Shown one piece after another: positions 10,609-22,420 of a stretch of DNA of 64,000 bases. Position 1 is the stretch's first letter. Every line of letters begins with the position of its first letter. The DNA comes from Iris pallida. Taxonomy: Eukaryota; Streptophyta; Magnoliopsida; Asparagales; Iridaceae. A program made the translations under genes and the position numbers. The notes below the pieces were generated by a model, which did not search any database, was not told where the DNA came from, and worked only from the letters and a program-made list of their open reading frames with translations. The stretch is taken from assembly GCA_029216955.1 (NCBI GenBank), contig JANAVB010003400.1, positions 14,995,893 through 15,059,892 of the forward strand, written 5' to 3'.

Positions 10609-10927
10609 ACACTTTCTTTTTTGTGAGCTGTTATTTTTCATATATTACTGCTACTACTGATGTTCTAGTTATATTATACTTGAATTGTGATGTTAACTTG
10701 TCATTTCGTATAATATTTGGTATCACTCTTTTATTTTTTTGTTGTTGTTTGGCTCATAAATTACAGGAGAGCCATATTTTGATTCTATGACAAAGGAGGA
10801 GATGAGAATACCAAAATCAAACATTTTAAAATATCAGATAAGTTAGGTATATTTTCAAAGTTTAATATTATATTAGTTATATTTTGGTGTAGACTCAAAG
10901 ATTGTCAATTATCAAAATGGGAGAGAT
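10609..10927 (+). other. Copia 3' internal remnant with polypurine tract
   Basis: An AT-rich stretch between two inverted LTRs. It ends ATTATCAAAATGGGAGAGAT directly before TGTTGG, the usual copia polypurine context. This makes the following LTR look like a 3' LTR of a plus-strand element. Confidence 0.55.
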
Positions 10928-11997
10928 TGTTGGCCCACTGGTCATGATCATACCTGATTTTGACAATCAATGTCATCTTTGGTCTATACGTATAATATAT
11001 ATAAAGCTACAGGTTTCAAGTCAGAATATGTGTACCTACTGCTACAAGCTACAAGCATCGTGTTGTCATCAAGAACCAAAAGTGATATAATCAAGATCAA
11101 GACTTTTACATATTTCTTCTGCATTTTATCTTTATTTGAGTCTAGAAAAAATATGTAAGATTGATCAGGATCGGTACTGGCTTAGCTATTCTCAGCCCAC
11201 AAAAATATAGCCTATCTCATCCACAATTTTTAACCAAAAGTCCACAATAAAAATTGCCCAAAACCCAACAATTGGCCCAAACAGTTCTGTTAGAACTCTG
11301 GCAGAACTCGGCTAGAACTCGGCCCGAGTTCGGTCAGGGTAGTTTTAACCTCTTTTGAATTCCTTGAATATCTTTATCCAACGTTCGAATGCGAGATTTC
11401 TGCATCCGAACTCTGCCCAAACTCTGTCCGAATTTCGTTCATAAAAATAGTATAAATAGAGAAGAACTTTCACATTCTCAAATCATCCAATCTCATTATA
11501 TTCTCTATTACTTTAAGTGTTTTCTACGAGCTACGCTTTCAAATCTATCCAATACTACTCTTAGCCAAGCCGGGTACAGTTTCAGTTCAATCTAGAGTTT
11601 GGTTTTAAAGAGTTATATCGGAGGCTATTTCAGAAAATATTCCGGTTTTCAATTTTCTTCTTGAGCCGGTCATGCACTCGTCGCCAAGCACGACGTTGAT
11701 GAAGTTGGTCGTGCAATTGTCCCCAAGCACGGTATTGTAAGAGTTGCAAGCACTCAGTTAAAGTTTGTGCCATAGTAGACTAACATCAAGCAGGAGTACT
11801 CGAGACTAGATTAGTCCTCCACGAGAAAAACCAGTATATATCGCTGTGTCACCGAGTTTATATCTTCATAACTCTTGTACTGTTATTCATTTGCTCATAC
11901 TGGCCATAGTACATAAAAAATTAATTGTGATATTTATTCTGCTGCACACGCATATACCCTATTCATTCCCCCTCTAGAGGTGCTCAACGGTCCTACA
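10928..11997 (+). repeat. LTR of plus-strand SIRE-like copia
   Basis: 1,070 bp from TGTTGGCCCACTGG to GGTCCTACA. It is related to the minus-strand LTR 9675-10608. A TATA-like ATAGTATAAATAGAG lies near 11450. It has a polypurine-like tract on its left and a primer-like TATCAAAGC on its right. Confidence 0.75.
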
Positions 11998-12657
11998 TAT
12001 CAAAGCTAGGTATCATTGCTCTGAGAGTTTCTAATATAAGTAGAGGCCATCGTAAATAAAGGAATTCAACTTTATGGTAATGATATTTCTATTTTTCAAG
12101 AGCGAGAATTCCAAGTGACTTATACAAAGATCTAGAAACTTAAGATGACCTATATTGATATGCAAAAGCATTACATCGTTATATGGGGTAGGTGAAGGCC
12201 ATTAGGAAGATCGATGTTGTAAGAAGACTCCTCGATACCGAGGAGGTTGCCTTGGCTTCCGAGATGGCCAGCCTTGAGGAGGCGTAGATCAAGCAAGTAA
12301 AGGCTCGTTACATAGATGCGAAAAAACGAAAATAATAGTTGGTTGTCGAACAAACTCCGTGAAGCTGCTATATTTTATGAGGCAGTTCTCTACTAGGCTA
12401 GATTTTGTTAGGCATCTCCTTTTCACGAAGTTGTTCCATTCAGCAAGGCAGTGCTCTTTTGGGGTAGATTATGCGGAGTTGCTGATTTCTACGATACAGT
12501 TCCAATTTTTGGAATTGCTATATTTTGCGGAGTCGAGTTCCATCGGGACAAGATTATGTGGAGTAGTAGATTTTTGCAGGGTAGCTCCATTCCGTGGAGT
12601 GAATTTCTGCATGATAGCTCCATTCTGCAAACTTGTTATGTTCCGATGGGCAACTTT
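11998..12657 (+). pseudogene. Copia leader and gag-start remnant plus repetitive flank
   Basis: It starts with TATCAAAGC, a diverged form of the copia primer site TATCAGAGC. A frame with stops near 12055-12180 resembles the start of a copia gag (GIQLYGNDISIFQ). From 12360 the sequence becomes loosely repetitive (GAAGCTGCTATATT, GTAGCTCCATTC). This repetitive material resumes at 62095, the other side of the L1 nest. No intact gene. Confidence 0.45.
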
Positions 12658-12772
12658 TGTCACAACCCGTTCCTAGTTGTAAGGGTACGGGTGCGTCTAC
12701 ACTGCAGCTTCGACGTAGAAAGCTGTCTAGACTATCACTATGTAATCAACCATCTCAACCTCAACTAAACAC

Positions 12773-12775
<3 letters not shown>

Positions 12776-12827
<52 letters not shown>
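12776..12827 (-). repeat. (TA)n 3' tail of the LINE
   Basis: About 52 bp of AT directly after the LINE 3' UTR (12828-12967). The last part of that UTR, GCTTCGGCATTTTGTGCCT on the minus strand, closely matches the fragment at 54889-55082, which also ends in (TA)n. Confidence 0.75.
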
Positions 12828-12831
<4 letters not shown>

Positions 12832-12967
12832 TAAACTCAGAAATCTATATTAATGTAAGAGGCACAAAATGCCGAAGCTTTTACAAGAAGTCCCAAAAGT
12901 CAAAATAAGGGAGGAGGGGGGTAAGAGTAGGGGAGCTATACCCTGGCCTTAGGCCAGGCTAAGAAGG

Positions 12968-13750
12968 TCAGCTATGCAGGGAGAGCCAGAATCCCTTCCG
13001 AACGTGTTTGCAGTGTCTGTTTGCTTTGTATATCTGTCTGTGGACCTCGTGGATCTGTTGGTTGTTGGTGAACTGGCGCTCCTTATATCTGAATTGGTTC
13101 TTGTTCTTCCAAATGAGCCACGTGATGGCGGCTACAACGATCTGGTGGCAATGCGATGCTTTACCCCAAGCGGCTAGGAGATCGTTGACACCCCCGACGC
13201 CCTGGACCGGGAGGTATAGGTTAGTGAACCTGATCCACACTGTCATAGGCAGACTGCCGCGATAAAGGATGTCGTCAGCTGTCTCAGCCTGTCTATCCAA
13301 GCTTCAATGGCAAGCTGATGCTAAGCTAAAGCCAATGGTAGCTAGAGCATCGTCAGTAGGTAGTTTCCTGTAAAGCGCTCTCCACATCAGGAAAGTCCAC
13401 TTCTTGGGGATACAAGACTGCCAAAATGCCCCACTGATGGGGGAAGGGTTGTCGATACCGCAAACAACACGACGTGATGTTGCCATAGTGAATGCGCCAT
13501 TAGTCATCAGAGACCACTTCAGAGTATCTCGATCCGAGCCGAATACTATTCCTGAGTCCGCAATAGTGGCCATGGCCCCCTCTCCGAGCCAATTCGAGAT
13601 ACGTTCCCGAATCCACTCCACCTCGCAGGTCCACAAATCTCTAATGGTAGCTGTTGTCGGGGCACCTGACATAGGGGACAAAAGGTAATCCCTGGCCCAC
13701 CTTTCAAAAAATATAGGCGATTCGCCCGCACCCAACTGAAGACGGATCAA
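12968..13750 (-). pseudogene. LINE zinc-binding RT C-terminal domain (zf-RVT)
   Basis: Two adjoining minus-strand frames. 13750-13304 reads a zf-RVT region typical of plant LINEs: GAGESPIFFERWARDYLL, WIRERISNWL, DTLKWSLMTNGAFTMATSRR, FWQSCIPKKWTFLMWRALYRKLPTDDALA. 13300-12968 continues with WIRFTNLYLP and AAITWLIWKNKNQFRYK, the usual tail. The frame changes between 13304 and 13300. This is the C-terminal end of the LINE ORF2 polyprotein, which makes cDNA at a nicked target. Inactive. Confidence 0.85.
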
Positions 13751-13947
13751 TGGTTCTGCAAACTACCGACCAATCAAAATATGCCACCAGGATGCAGAGG
13801 ATCTGTTGTTGAAGCAGGCAAAGGACGGGTGCGAGTGCTTAAAGTATCTGGCCTTCATAAATCGAGCCCACAATATCCGGTTCTTCCAAAGCTTCTACCA
13901 CATTTTTATAGAGCAGGCGTCGACGATGTGGGCCAACCTGCTAAATC

Positions 13948-14221
13948 CTAGGCCACCCTCATCCGTGGGTCTAGCCATGGTGTCCCAACTAGCCTAATGA
14001 TGCTTATCCTTATCGTTGCAGTGGCCCCAAAGGAAGTTGGAGAAAAGGTTTTCGATGTTAGTGATGACCTTCTTCGGGGGAGAGCAAGCGCCAGGGTGTA
14101 GACCGGGATGGAAGATAGCACATGCTGGATCAGAATAATCTTACCTCCAGAAGAAAGAATCATGTTGTGCCATCCCTTTAATCTTTTCCTTATTTTCTCC
14201 ACTAGCCCCTCGAAGAGCCCC
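13948..14221 (-). pseudogene. LINE RT C-terminal region
   Basis: The minus-strand frame reads VEKIRKRLKGWHNMILSSGG, KIILIQHVLSSIPVYTLALALPRR, the region after the RT palm in plant LINEs (family form KGWKNKLLSxGGKxxLIKSVLxxIPxY). It ends exactly where Tat element B is inserted (14222); the coding sequence resumes at 42350 after one GCCCC copy. The stretch 13751-13947 links it to the zf-RVT part in broken frame. Confidence 0.85.
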
Positions 14222-14254
14222 TGTAGAAGCATGGAAAATAATAAAGAAAGATCC

Positions 14255-14366
14255 ATGCGGCCAGAGAGCCCCATGCGGCTCAGGGATCCATGCGGCTCAG
14301 GGATCCATGCGGCTCAAGGATCCATACGGATCAAGGATATATGCGGCTCAAGAAAGTCCTATGCGG
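14255..14366 (+). repeat. 17 bp ATGCGGCTCA array in U3 of LTR B
   Basis: Cores begin at 14255, 14273, 14290, 14307, 14324 (ATACGG), 14341 and 14361. The step is 17 bp for most units (ATGCGGCTCAGGGATCC type). Confidence 0.9.
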
Positions 14367-14552
14367 CTCAAAGAGGAGCCACGTGGCACGCAAACAGCTC
14401 TCTCGTTTGTCCTTTACTGCATTAAATGCCTTGACGGCTGACATCTCTGATAGTTCTGACACAAAGACATCATTATGACTCCCTCATAATGACGAACTCC
14501 TTGGGACGCAAAGAAAATCTCTGACACGATCCCCCGAGAGTCAGAAACTGTT

Positions 14553-14769
14553 ATGCGGCCTTGACACGTGGACAGTCGTATGCGGCCCGAACTCCTCCAT
14601 GCAGCTCACGAAGACTAACTCCATGCGGCTCACGAAGACCAGCCCCATGCGGCTCACGAAGACTAGATCTATGCGGCTCACGAAGACCAGCCCCATGCGG
14701 CTCACGAAGACTAGATCCATGCGGCTCGCGAAGAATATCTCTATGCGGTTCACTCATGCTGTCATCCAC
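14553..14769 (+). repeat. 24 bp ATGCGGCTCACGAAG array in U3 of LTR B
   Basis: Cores begin at 14553, 14580, 14599 (ATGCAG), 14623, 14647, 14671, 14695, 14719, 14743 and 14764. Seven successive members are exactly 24 bp apart. ORFs over it (PCGSRRL repeats) are by-products of the repeat. Confidence 0.92.
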
Positions 14770-15206
14770 ACACATGCGGCTCAAATTACCATACGATCCA
14801 AATAGTCAAGGGGCCACTCTTAGGTAGCCTCGATACGTGGCCATCCTTATGCGGCCCAATAAGGAGCAACTCTCCTGCGGCTCAAATTTCTGTTGTTATG
14901 ACACGCGGCATAAAGCAGGGCACGTAGCATCAGATTGACCAAAATCCCTCAACAAATTCCAATAAAATATTGGGATCAAATCAGATCATTTGCAAATAAG
15001 CCAATTAAAGACACGTGTCGAGGAATCCGAGGTTGGCATGACAAATCAGGAGGATTTATGTCAATCAGCATTAATTACCCACAAAAGATTTGATACAATC
15101 ACATTTATTGCTCAAATCTCGATGAACGGCCCAGATCCAATGATCCTTAGCCGCCGACTTTCCAGAACGGGCAATCATTGTAAACACTAATGAAGCCTCC
15201 TACTCT

Positions 15207-15214
15207 TATAAATA
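15207..15214 (+). promoter_or_regulatory. TATA box of LTR B
   Basis: TATAAATA, with a near-identical setting in all five LTRs of the family (3110, 22014, 30838, 41947). Transcription would start about 30 bp downstream, ahead of the AG-rich leader. Confidence 0.75.
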
Positions 15215-15599
15215 GCAGGGTGCCATTCCCTTGCAGAGGGAGATAGATATAGAGAGATACACAGACAGATACGGAGAGATACACAGAGACACACACAGAG
15301 AGAGAGACAGGCGCACATAGAGACACAGAGAGCCAGAGAGCCTGAAGAGAGAACATTTCTTCATCAACGCCCAGCAGTTCTTCTATAGAGCCAAGGCTGC
15401 ACCCGATCGTCCAAGGAGTAAGGCAGAGCTGCCGTCGCTTTCCCGAGCCTCTACCGTCACCCCCCAGAATCTAAAATAAACAATTGTACTTAGATTGTTG
15501 TACCTAGGTTTTCGTCCCTAGGCTTTCTTTGTACAAGCGAGTTTGTATTGTGAAGTAAAAGTCCAGTCCTCCGATAATTGTTCTGTTCTTTTATATTTC

Positions 15600-18500
15600 A
15601 TGGCAAACACGATGGCGACTCTGCTGGGGACAAACTTCTCTACGGCTGAGGAGTTGGTGACGCAATCGGATGCAGCCAAACTTGGCTCCACGCAACAGAA
15701 GATGGTCGTCCGCTTCGACCAACAGGCGTTTGAAGAAATGCTCTCCGAGGGAAGCGTTGGCCCGGTCCAGAATCGAACCCGCTCAAAGAAAGCTCGCTAC
15801 GAGTGGAGGCCAAAATCATTTGCTTCTCTCCAAACTCTGGACGGAGTACTCTATGCTACCCAAAACGGCGAAGGCGACTCTCATACGGCTCCACTTCAAC
15901 CGTAGAAGACTCTGTTGTCCCTAAGTCCGGCAGAGGAAAGCACTACGATGCTGGACTTACAGAGACAAAGAGTGATTCTATGCACCCCAAGAAGAAGCCG
16001 AACACTCCTGTGGCCAAATCCGCCAACCACATGCAGGGGGTTCATGCGGGTGAATCTGCCAGCCGCATGAAGAAAGTCTATGCGGCCAGATCATCCAGCC
16101 GCATGAAGAAAACTCATGCGGTTGAGACTCCCAGCCGCATGAAAAAAACCTATGCGGCTACGTCTGCCAGCCGCATGAAAATTATTGATGACAGCCGCAT
16201 GACACCTACCCCACATGGCTCTGTCTTCAACCGCCTCTCCTATGATCATGATCTCTTGTGCTCCCAAGAAGATATGTCTGACTCTCTCCAGCATCACCTA
16301 GACTCTTCCTACTATGTGCCCTTATGCACTAAAGCGAAAAGTCTAGGGCAGCACGAGCTTGGAAAGTTCGGTCCGCTGATCCGGTCTCTGACCATCCGAG
16401 CGTGCCATATACCGTTATGCGGGCTTCAGATGGGAAGTTGTACAGAACCACTCGAGTCCAGCCCCCGGCGGCAAACGGACAGAGAGGTTCGCAAAAGTCT
16501 CCCAAAATCCAGGGAGCAAACATGGTCGATCCAGACCCATCTGACTTGCGTGAGGCCATCCTCCACAAACGCAAGAAAAGAGAAGGTGTATCGGGGTGCA
16601 AAGAGTCCTCCCACGGACATCACTGCACCCAAGTTATTATCAACTGCTGCTGCAATAACGCGGGGGTGCAAAAAGACCGGCAGTCCGTCTTTCAAAGGCT
16701 GCAATAGCAGTCTTCAGAAGACGAGGCACTTTCCGTCATCTCTTGCAACTCTGCTCAGAAAGTCCCTGCCGATGGGAGAGGAAAGAAGACAAATGTTCCC
16801 AGCCCGAATATTTCAACCACTATGACTAAGAGACTATCGTCTAAATGGGTGCCCACCACCGGAGTTTTCCAAGGTACCCGTTCTAAGACGAAATCTGCCA
16901 CAGTAGGAGATTCGTCGTCCGTACCACTGGGGGTTGCTGGAACTGGGGGTAGCACTCCACCCAACCTCTACGACAATCCGGTGTTCCAAGAAGATGAGCC
17001 GGGAGAAGCAACTCTCCCATCAGATGCAGCAAACCTCGACGTCCCCGAGGACGTCCACAACTTCCAAGACGAGGCAAACTCGGAAACTGGGGGTACTATT
17101 CCTTCTGAGTTCGAACCAGAGGAAGACATTCCCACATATCCCGATGACTTCTCACTACTGGGGTACGATTCGGAGGGCGCTTCCTCCACCGTTTCGTCCA
17201 TCTCTCCTCATGTAAAGACGGTGTTCATGACGGACAGCAGCCAAGGTGGTTCCAGTGATCGCCAGCGCATCGACACTCTCGAGGCCATACTCCTTGCCTT
17301 GGTCAAGTCTGTGGACGAGATCAAAGCGGCCCTTCCAACTCTCCTAGGAGGGACGCCTGGCCAAACAAGCGCGGGTCCCACGGTCAATACGAACTCGAAT
17401 TCAGCGGCACCGAACCCGGGCAACAATCCTCCTGAAGTAACGGCCTCCACCGCTGTAGATGAGGCCCGAGAAGCAAGAAGAGAGGTCCAGGAGCTCCGAG
17501 CCATGTTTCACGCTAGAAAAAACTCTCAAGACCTCAGAATACGGCAACCGTACCCTGCTGCCTGGAGGGATGTTCCATTCCCGCCAAGATATAAGTCGTT
17601 CAACATCAACCCGTATGATGGCAAGACCTTCGCCAGTCGGTACATTACTTACTTCGAGGTTACCACTGACCATCTGCCCCATGACGATGCCATCCTCACA
17701 CGATTATTTATTGGGGCATTGGAAGGAGTCGCCTTCGATTGGTATCGCAACCTGCCGGACAACTGCATCCACTCCTTCGCCGGCTTCAAGCGCATGTTCT
17801 TGGAGAGATTTTATGAAGTAGGGCAGGACATCACAATGTCCACTCTCATGGACGTCGTCCAAGGAGAGAAAGAGCTGACAAGGAACTATATCAAGCAGTT
17901 TCGCCAAACCGCAATAAAGTTGTCGTCTGAAAATCCGGATTCCTCCTTGATTGAAATTTGCCAAAAGAGATTGCTCCCAATAATCAGTCTCTGGATGGGC
18001 GAAAGTCAATTCAAGGACTGGAAAACATTTATCATCAGTGCCACAAGCGCCAAAAAATGACTGAAGAAGGCTCGTCAACTGGGATTGCACATCTCAGAAG
18101 GAGAGGACAAGAGAAGACGTCCCAACGCCAACACCAACAATGGGGGTAGCTCCTCCAACAATCGGGACAACAAAGGCAAGCAGGCTATGGTGGCCGACAC
18201 AGCACAGAAACCTGAGCCAAAGCTGGCAGACAAACAATGGCCGTAAATCACTTACTCCTTCGAAGACGGTCACGTCAAGCCCATCTTGGACATGATCATA
18301 CAAGGAGACAGAATTCAGCTTCCTCCACCAAGACGGGAACCTCGGCCGGTAGAAATGGAGAACCCAAAATACTGCCATTACCACCGCTACGTCCACCATG
18401 CTACACACGACTGCTACCAACTAAAACGGTACATCCAAAATCTCATCGATTCGAACGCTCTGGCCATCTATTTCGAGGAGGTAACAGTGGTAGCCAATAT

Positions 18501-18930
18501 GGTGTCGGTACAATTCGACAATTTTCCTCCGACGGAAACTCAAGACGGTGTGGTCCCCATCCCTCTGGCGACAATGGAAATTGCTAACCTTCTACCTCCT
18601 CGAGATCAGGCTGCTGGTCTAGTGCCTCTCACCACATCACGAGGGGAGGTCATGTGGGTCCATCCAGACTTGGTATCTGAAGTGACTCAGCCCACGCCAT
18701 CTTCCATTGGCAAGAAGAAGAGTGGAAAAGTCAGGTCCTGCCGCACAATCTCGACAGATATCGAAGAAGCTACAGCCGTCGTCACTCGGTCTGGGGCACA
18801 ATCCCAACCTGTGGCTGACAACTCGACCGAAGATCATCAGCCCGCTACAACTGACGCTCCGGGACCGGCTCGGCCTCCGACGACCGATAAGCCTAGGCCG
18901 AAGGAGACTCGCTTTGACAAATCCCTCTGA
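15600..18930 (+). pseudogene. gag of Tat element B, decayed
   Basis: Structural polyprotein of the element. The ATG at 15600 lies in the last ten bases of the LTR and the frame runs through the primer site. Relative to the intact gag of element C there are frameshifts near 15900 and 16400, and stops at 16705, 18058 (TGA for CGA), 18244 and 18928 (TGA for CGA). Domains are a long Ser/Lys-rich N-terminal extension with SRMKKTHA-type repeats (16010-16210); the Retrotrans_gag core (PFNINPYDGK near 17596, DWYRNLPDN near 17736, FLERFYEVGQ near 17797); and a knuckle-like CHYHRYVHHATHDC near 18373. All direct comparisons with element C fit C-to-T decay for most stops. Inactive. Confidence 0.88.
15613..15630 (+). 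other. Primer binding site, element B
   Basis: TGGCGACTCTGCTGGGGA, three bases after the LTR end. It is of the type described as tRNA-Arg-complementary in Tat/Ogre elements (from family knowledge). It lies inside the gag reading frame, where it helps encode MATLLG. Confidence 0.8.
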
Positions 18931-19650
18931 AAAGAGGCACCACAGGGGCTGGAGAGGCCCTACAACTTCGATATCTTGGCGCAATTGGCCAATACACCGG
19001 CCAAGTTGTTATTATACGAGCTCCTGAGACTCTCGAAGGATGTTCGTGCGGCTTTGAGCGATGCACTCCAAAATGTCGACGCATACCTGGCTCAGGTCAA
19101 CCTCACAGGAGAGAACCCGCCTGCAGATCTCCAAGACAGCGCTTGCACGGGAGCGATGCCCAACATTGTCTTCACTCCGCAGGACATGCTCATCAAAACC
19201 AACCTGCACGATCGCCCGTTATACTGCACTGGGTACATCGGCGACGTAAAGGTGGATCGGATGCACATTGATCCTCGCTCTTCCATAAGCATCATCCTGA
19301 AGGGTCTGTTACATCATCTCTGTATCCCTATGCATCGTCTGACACCTACAAGCACCGCCATCAGCAGTTTCAATTCGGGCAGGAGCTACCCAATTGGAAA
19401 GATTCGTCTGAAGTGTCAGATTGGCGATCTCTAGTCAGAAGTCACCTGCTACGTCATAGATGCAGACACTTCTTACAACATCCTCTTGGGGCGCCCATGG
19501 ATACACGATTATATGATCGTGCCTTCCACTCTGCACCAGTGCTTCAAATATGTCGACAAACACGACTTTGTGAGGACAGAATTTGCTGATATCGATCCCT
19601 TCAAAGAGGTCGAATCCTACTACTCAGACTCCTGTCTATACGAAAAGTCA
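18931..19650 (+). pseudogene. Aspartic protease region of Tat element B
   Basis: Protease that would process gag-pol. A pre-protease segment (GLERPYNFDILAQLANTPAKL) leads to the active-site region near 19252: VDRMHIDPRSSISII. Element C has DPGSS there, so the active-site glycine is replaced by Arg in B. The fold continues with YVIDADTSYNILLGRPWIHD (19450-19510). A TAG at 19432 replaces the CAA seen in element C. Inactive. Confidence 0.85.
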
Positions 19651-20983
19651 AAGAGGCACCTTGACGAAGGAGATGTGCAAACTCGTATCGAGACAGCCAC
19701 AGGATCAGAAGAGCCTCTGACGGTCCATCTCCAAGCTCGTAAACCTGGCAAGTCCGCACCCCTTACAGCCACTCTGCGTAAGGACGCAATCAGCCTCTCG
19801 GCACAAGAAGAACAGATGATAATCCGGTCGCCAAGGTCTGGCCAAGTGCCAAAACCCACAACGGAGCCACTGACAATCAGGCTACCGAGAGTCGGCCAGC
19901 CGCAAACGGAGAAGCTCAATCCCTCCGACAAGCCAATGACGATACGTCTTCCCAAGAAGAGTCGTCACCCCGATACAAGGTCTGGAACCTCTAGCGAACC
20001 AACCACTCCCCGCCCAGCATCGAGTACCAAACTGGGGGTCGCTAGTCTGCCAACAACTCCACTCTCTGCTCCGCCAACTGAACCCCTGACGATCACGCTG
20101 CCCAGGTCGTCCTCTCAGTCTTCATTTACGCACGGGGTAGCCGAAGAGGAACCAGAGTTAGCCAAGTATGTGGCTTCCCACACTGATGTTCCCTCCGCAT
20201 ATGATATAATCACGCTAGAAAAGATACCTTACTTCATCAATAAAGGGCTATCTTTGAACTACCTCGAGCTTAATAAGCTTTGTACAATGTATGCTATGGA
20301 ACACGGTATAGGCACTCACCTACACACACAGGTGACAAATGTGTACACCGCAATCCAGCTTACTCCAGTGGAAGACGCTTACCACATAATCGAGGGAGGG
20401 GACCATCCAATCATCTTCGGCCGGAAGGACGATCCACAGCCCTTTACCGTAGAAGAAGCCAACCTTGAATCAGATGCCGGAAGACTGCCTCTGTATCTTT
20501 ATAGCCCCCAATCCAAGTATCTCATGCAAAAACAAGGGTATGATCTGGAGACGACGCCAGGCTTGAACTACGGCACTGGGCGACGATTACCTTTGAAGCC
20601 ACTAGTCCCGGCTGGCAAACCACGGGACTACTACAGCAAGACTCGATGTGGATTAGGGTATGTTACACCTACGATGACCCCTGAGAGTTCGGATGAAGAA
20701 TGTGACTGGCATTCACATTCAACCGGGTCACCAACTTCTGACTCGGATACCAGCATCGGAGATGTATTCAGACAAGTCTTGTCAGTCAACATGGCATTCG
20801 TCGACGCTTATGAAGAAGATGAAGACATTCCGAAAATCCTCGAGCTAGAGCCGTGGGCCCAACAGTTGGACGCACAATGGGAAAAGCGGTTCGAACAGAG
20901 AGAACCTCCTACTGAAGACGAGGTTATACAGGTCGACCTCGACAGCGAATCTTCTCCAAAACCAATCTTCGTCAGTAAAAGCC
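19651..20983 (+). pseudogene. Pol linker with IRLP-type repeats and G-patch-like segment
   Basis: The region between protease and RT. It first shows a repeated short motif (EPLTVHLQ, EQMIIRSPR, EPLTIRLPR, KPMTIRLPK, EPLTITLPR) between 19710 and 20110. A conserved pol segment follows: ELAKYVASHTDVPSAYD, then LETTPGLNYGTGRRLPLKP and CGLGY (20550-20660), which resembles the G-patch-like stretch seen before RT in Tat-lineage elements. It is open from 19486 to the insertion point of element C at 20984; the frame continues unchanged at 31250. Confidence 0.75.
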
Positions 20984-22420
20984 TGTAGAAGCATGAAAAA
21001 TATTGCTTTTAGTCCCACATCGGAAAGGAGAAGAAAATACTAAAGGAAATGATTCATGCGGCCAGGAAAGGTCCATGCGGCTCAGAGAACTCATACGGCT
21101 CAGGGAATCATGCGGCATAAGGAGCTATGCGGCCCAAGGCCTTCCATGCGGCTCAGAGGACACGTGACCTGATAGTGCTCCCCTCTGACCCATGCTGCAT
21201 TAATTGCTATGACGGCTGACCCCTCTGAAAAGTTGACAGCCCTGACACAAAGGCAGGTAATTATGACTCTGTCATAATGATGAATCTCTAGAGAAGAGGA
21301 AAGAAATCTCTGACACAAATCCCCCGAGAGCCATAAAAATGCCACGTAGCCTTGCCACGTGGGCATTCGTATGCGGCTCGCTTCTCATGAGCAAAAGACT
21401 TTCCATGCGGCTCAGAGTGAATCCATCCTATGCGGCCCAGGCCATGAAAGCCTCATGCGGCTCGAGCGAGGACTTCTCATACGGTTCAAGAGGATCATGT
21501 CTATGCGGCCCAGGCAGATATATACCTATGCGGCCCACAAGGATTACTCCTCTGTGGTTAGAGGACTCAGGTGAGGGCCACTGTCCATGCAGCCCTGACA
21601 CGTGGGCTTAACCATATGCGGCTCACATTCATATGCGGCTCACATTCATATGCGGCTCACATTCATATGCGGCTCACTAGTCATGCAGTCCAGATCCCCC
21701 CAGCAGCTCCTAGGACACGTGTCCTAAGCCGATTAATTTCTCAGATTTGCTGCCATTAATGATTGGGTCAAATCCCAATAAATCTGGGATACGTGGCAGA
21801 AGAATAGATCTGATTTATTCGCAGATATCAGAAAATCAATACAAGAAAGATTTATTCCAATCAGCATTAATTGCTCATGGGATTTGGTGTAATCTACACC
21901 TAATGGCCCAGATTCATCATAATTAAAACGAATGGCCAAGATGGACTAATCCCCAAGCCGCCGCCATCTCCAAGAGCTAATCATTGGCAACCCTAATGAT
22001 CACATTCCACTATTATAAATAGCAAGGTGCCATTCCCTTGTAAGACATATACAATTTCAGAGAGAAAAATACGTATATACAGAGAGACTCCCCAATAGTC
22101 AGAGAGAAGAATATGCAGAGAGAGAGAGAGAAGCCAGAAGAGCAACAGAGGAGCAAGAAGAGCATTTCTTCGTCAACGCCAACCATCTTTTCACAAGGAG
22201 CCAAGGCTGCATACCGATCGTCCAAGGAGTAAGGCAGGGCTGCCGTCGCCTTCCCGAGCCTCTATCGTCACCCCCCAGAATCTAAAATAAACAATTGTAC
22301 TTAAACTGCTGTACCTAGATTTTTGTCCTTAGGCTTTCTTTGTACAAGCGAGTTTGTAACGTGAAGTAAAAGTTTGGTCCTCCGATAATTGTTTTGTTCT
22401 TTTATATTTTATGGCAAACA
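20984..22420 (+). repeat. 5' LTR of Tat element C
   Basis: 1,437 bp. U3 has a 25 bp array with cores at 21405, 21430, 21455, 21479 (ATACGG), 21503 and 21528, and a 17 bp array at 21616, 21633, 21650 and 21667 (four units). The TATA box is at 22014-22021. Its start carries TTAGTCCCACATCGG, absent from LTRs A, B and E, so C is of a sister subfamily. Confidence 0.95.

Larger units (their letters stand above)
14222..15609 (+). repeat. 5' LTR of Tat element B
   Basis: 1,388 bp from TGTAGAAGCATGG to ATGGCAAACA. It has two ATGCGG arrays in U3 (separate entries). G-boxes (CACGTG) are at 14380, 14565 and 15012. A TATA box is at 15207-15214, a purine-rich leader at about 15237-15345 and AATAAA at 15475. 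It pairs with 40945-42349. Confidence 0.95.

Noticed and set aside
14561..14827. ORFs with PCGSRRL-type repeats in LTRs (also 2500-2818, 14541-14784, 41281-41545)
   Set aside because: They are translations of the 24-25 bp ATGCGGCTCA arrays in several frames and on both strands. They change with array length and have no start context.
15803..16825. 340-codon plus-strand ORF as a separate gene
   Set aside because: It is a frameshifted piece of the element B gag; its parts align with the single gag frame of element C.
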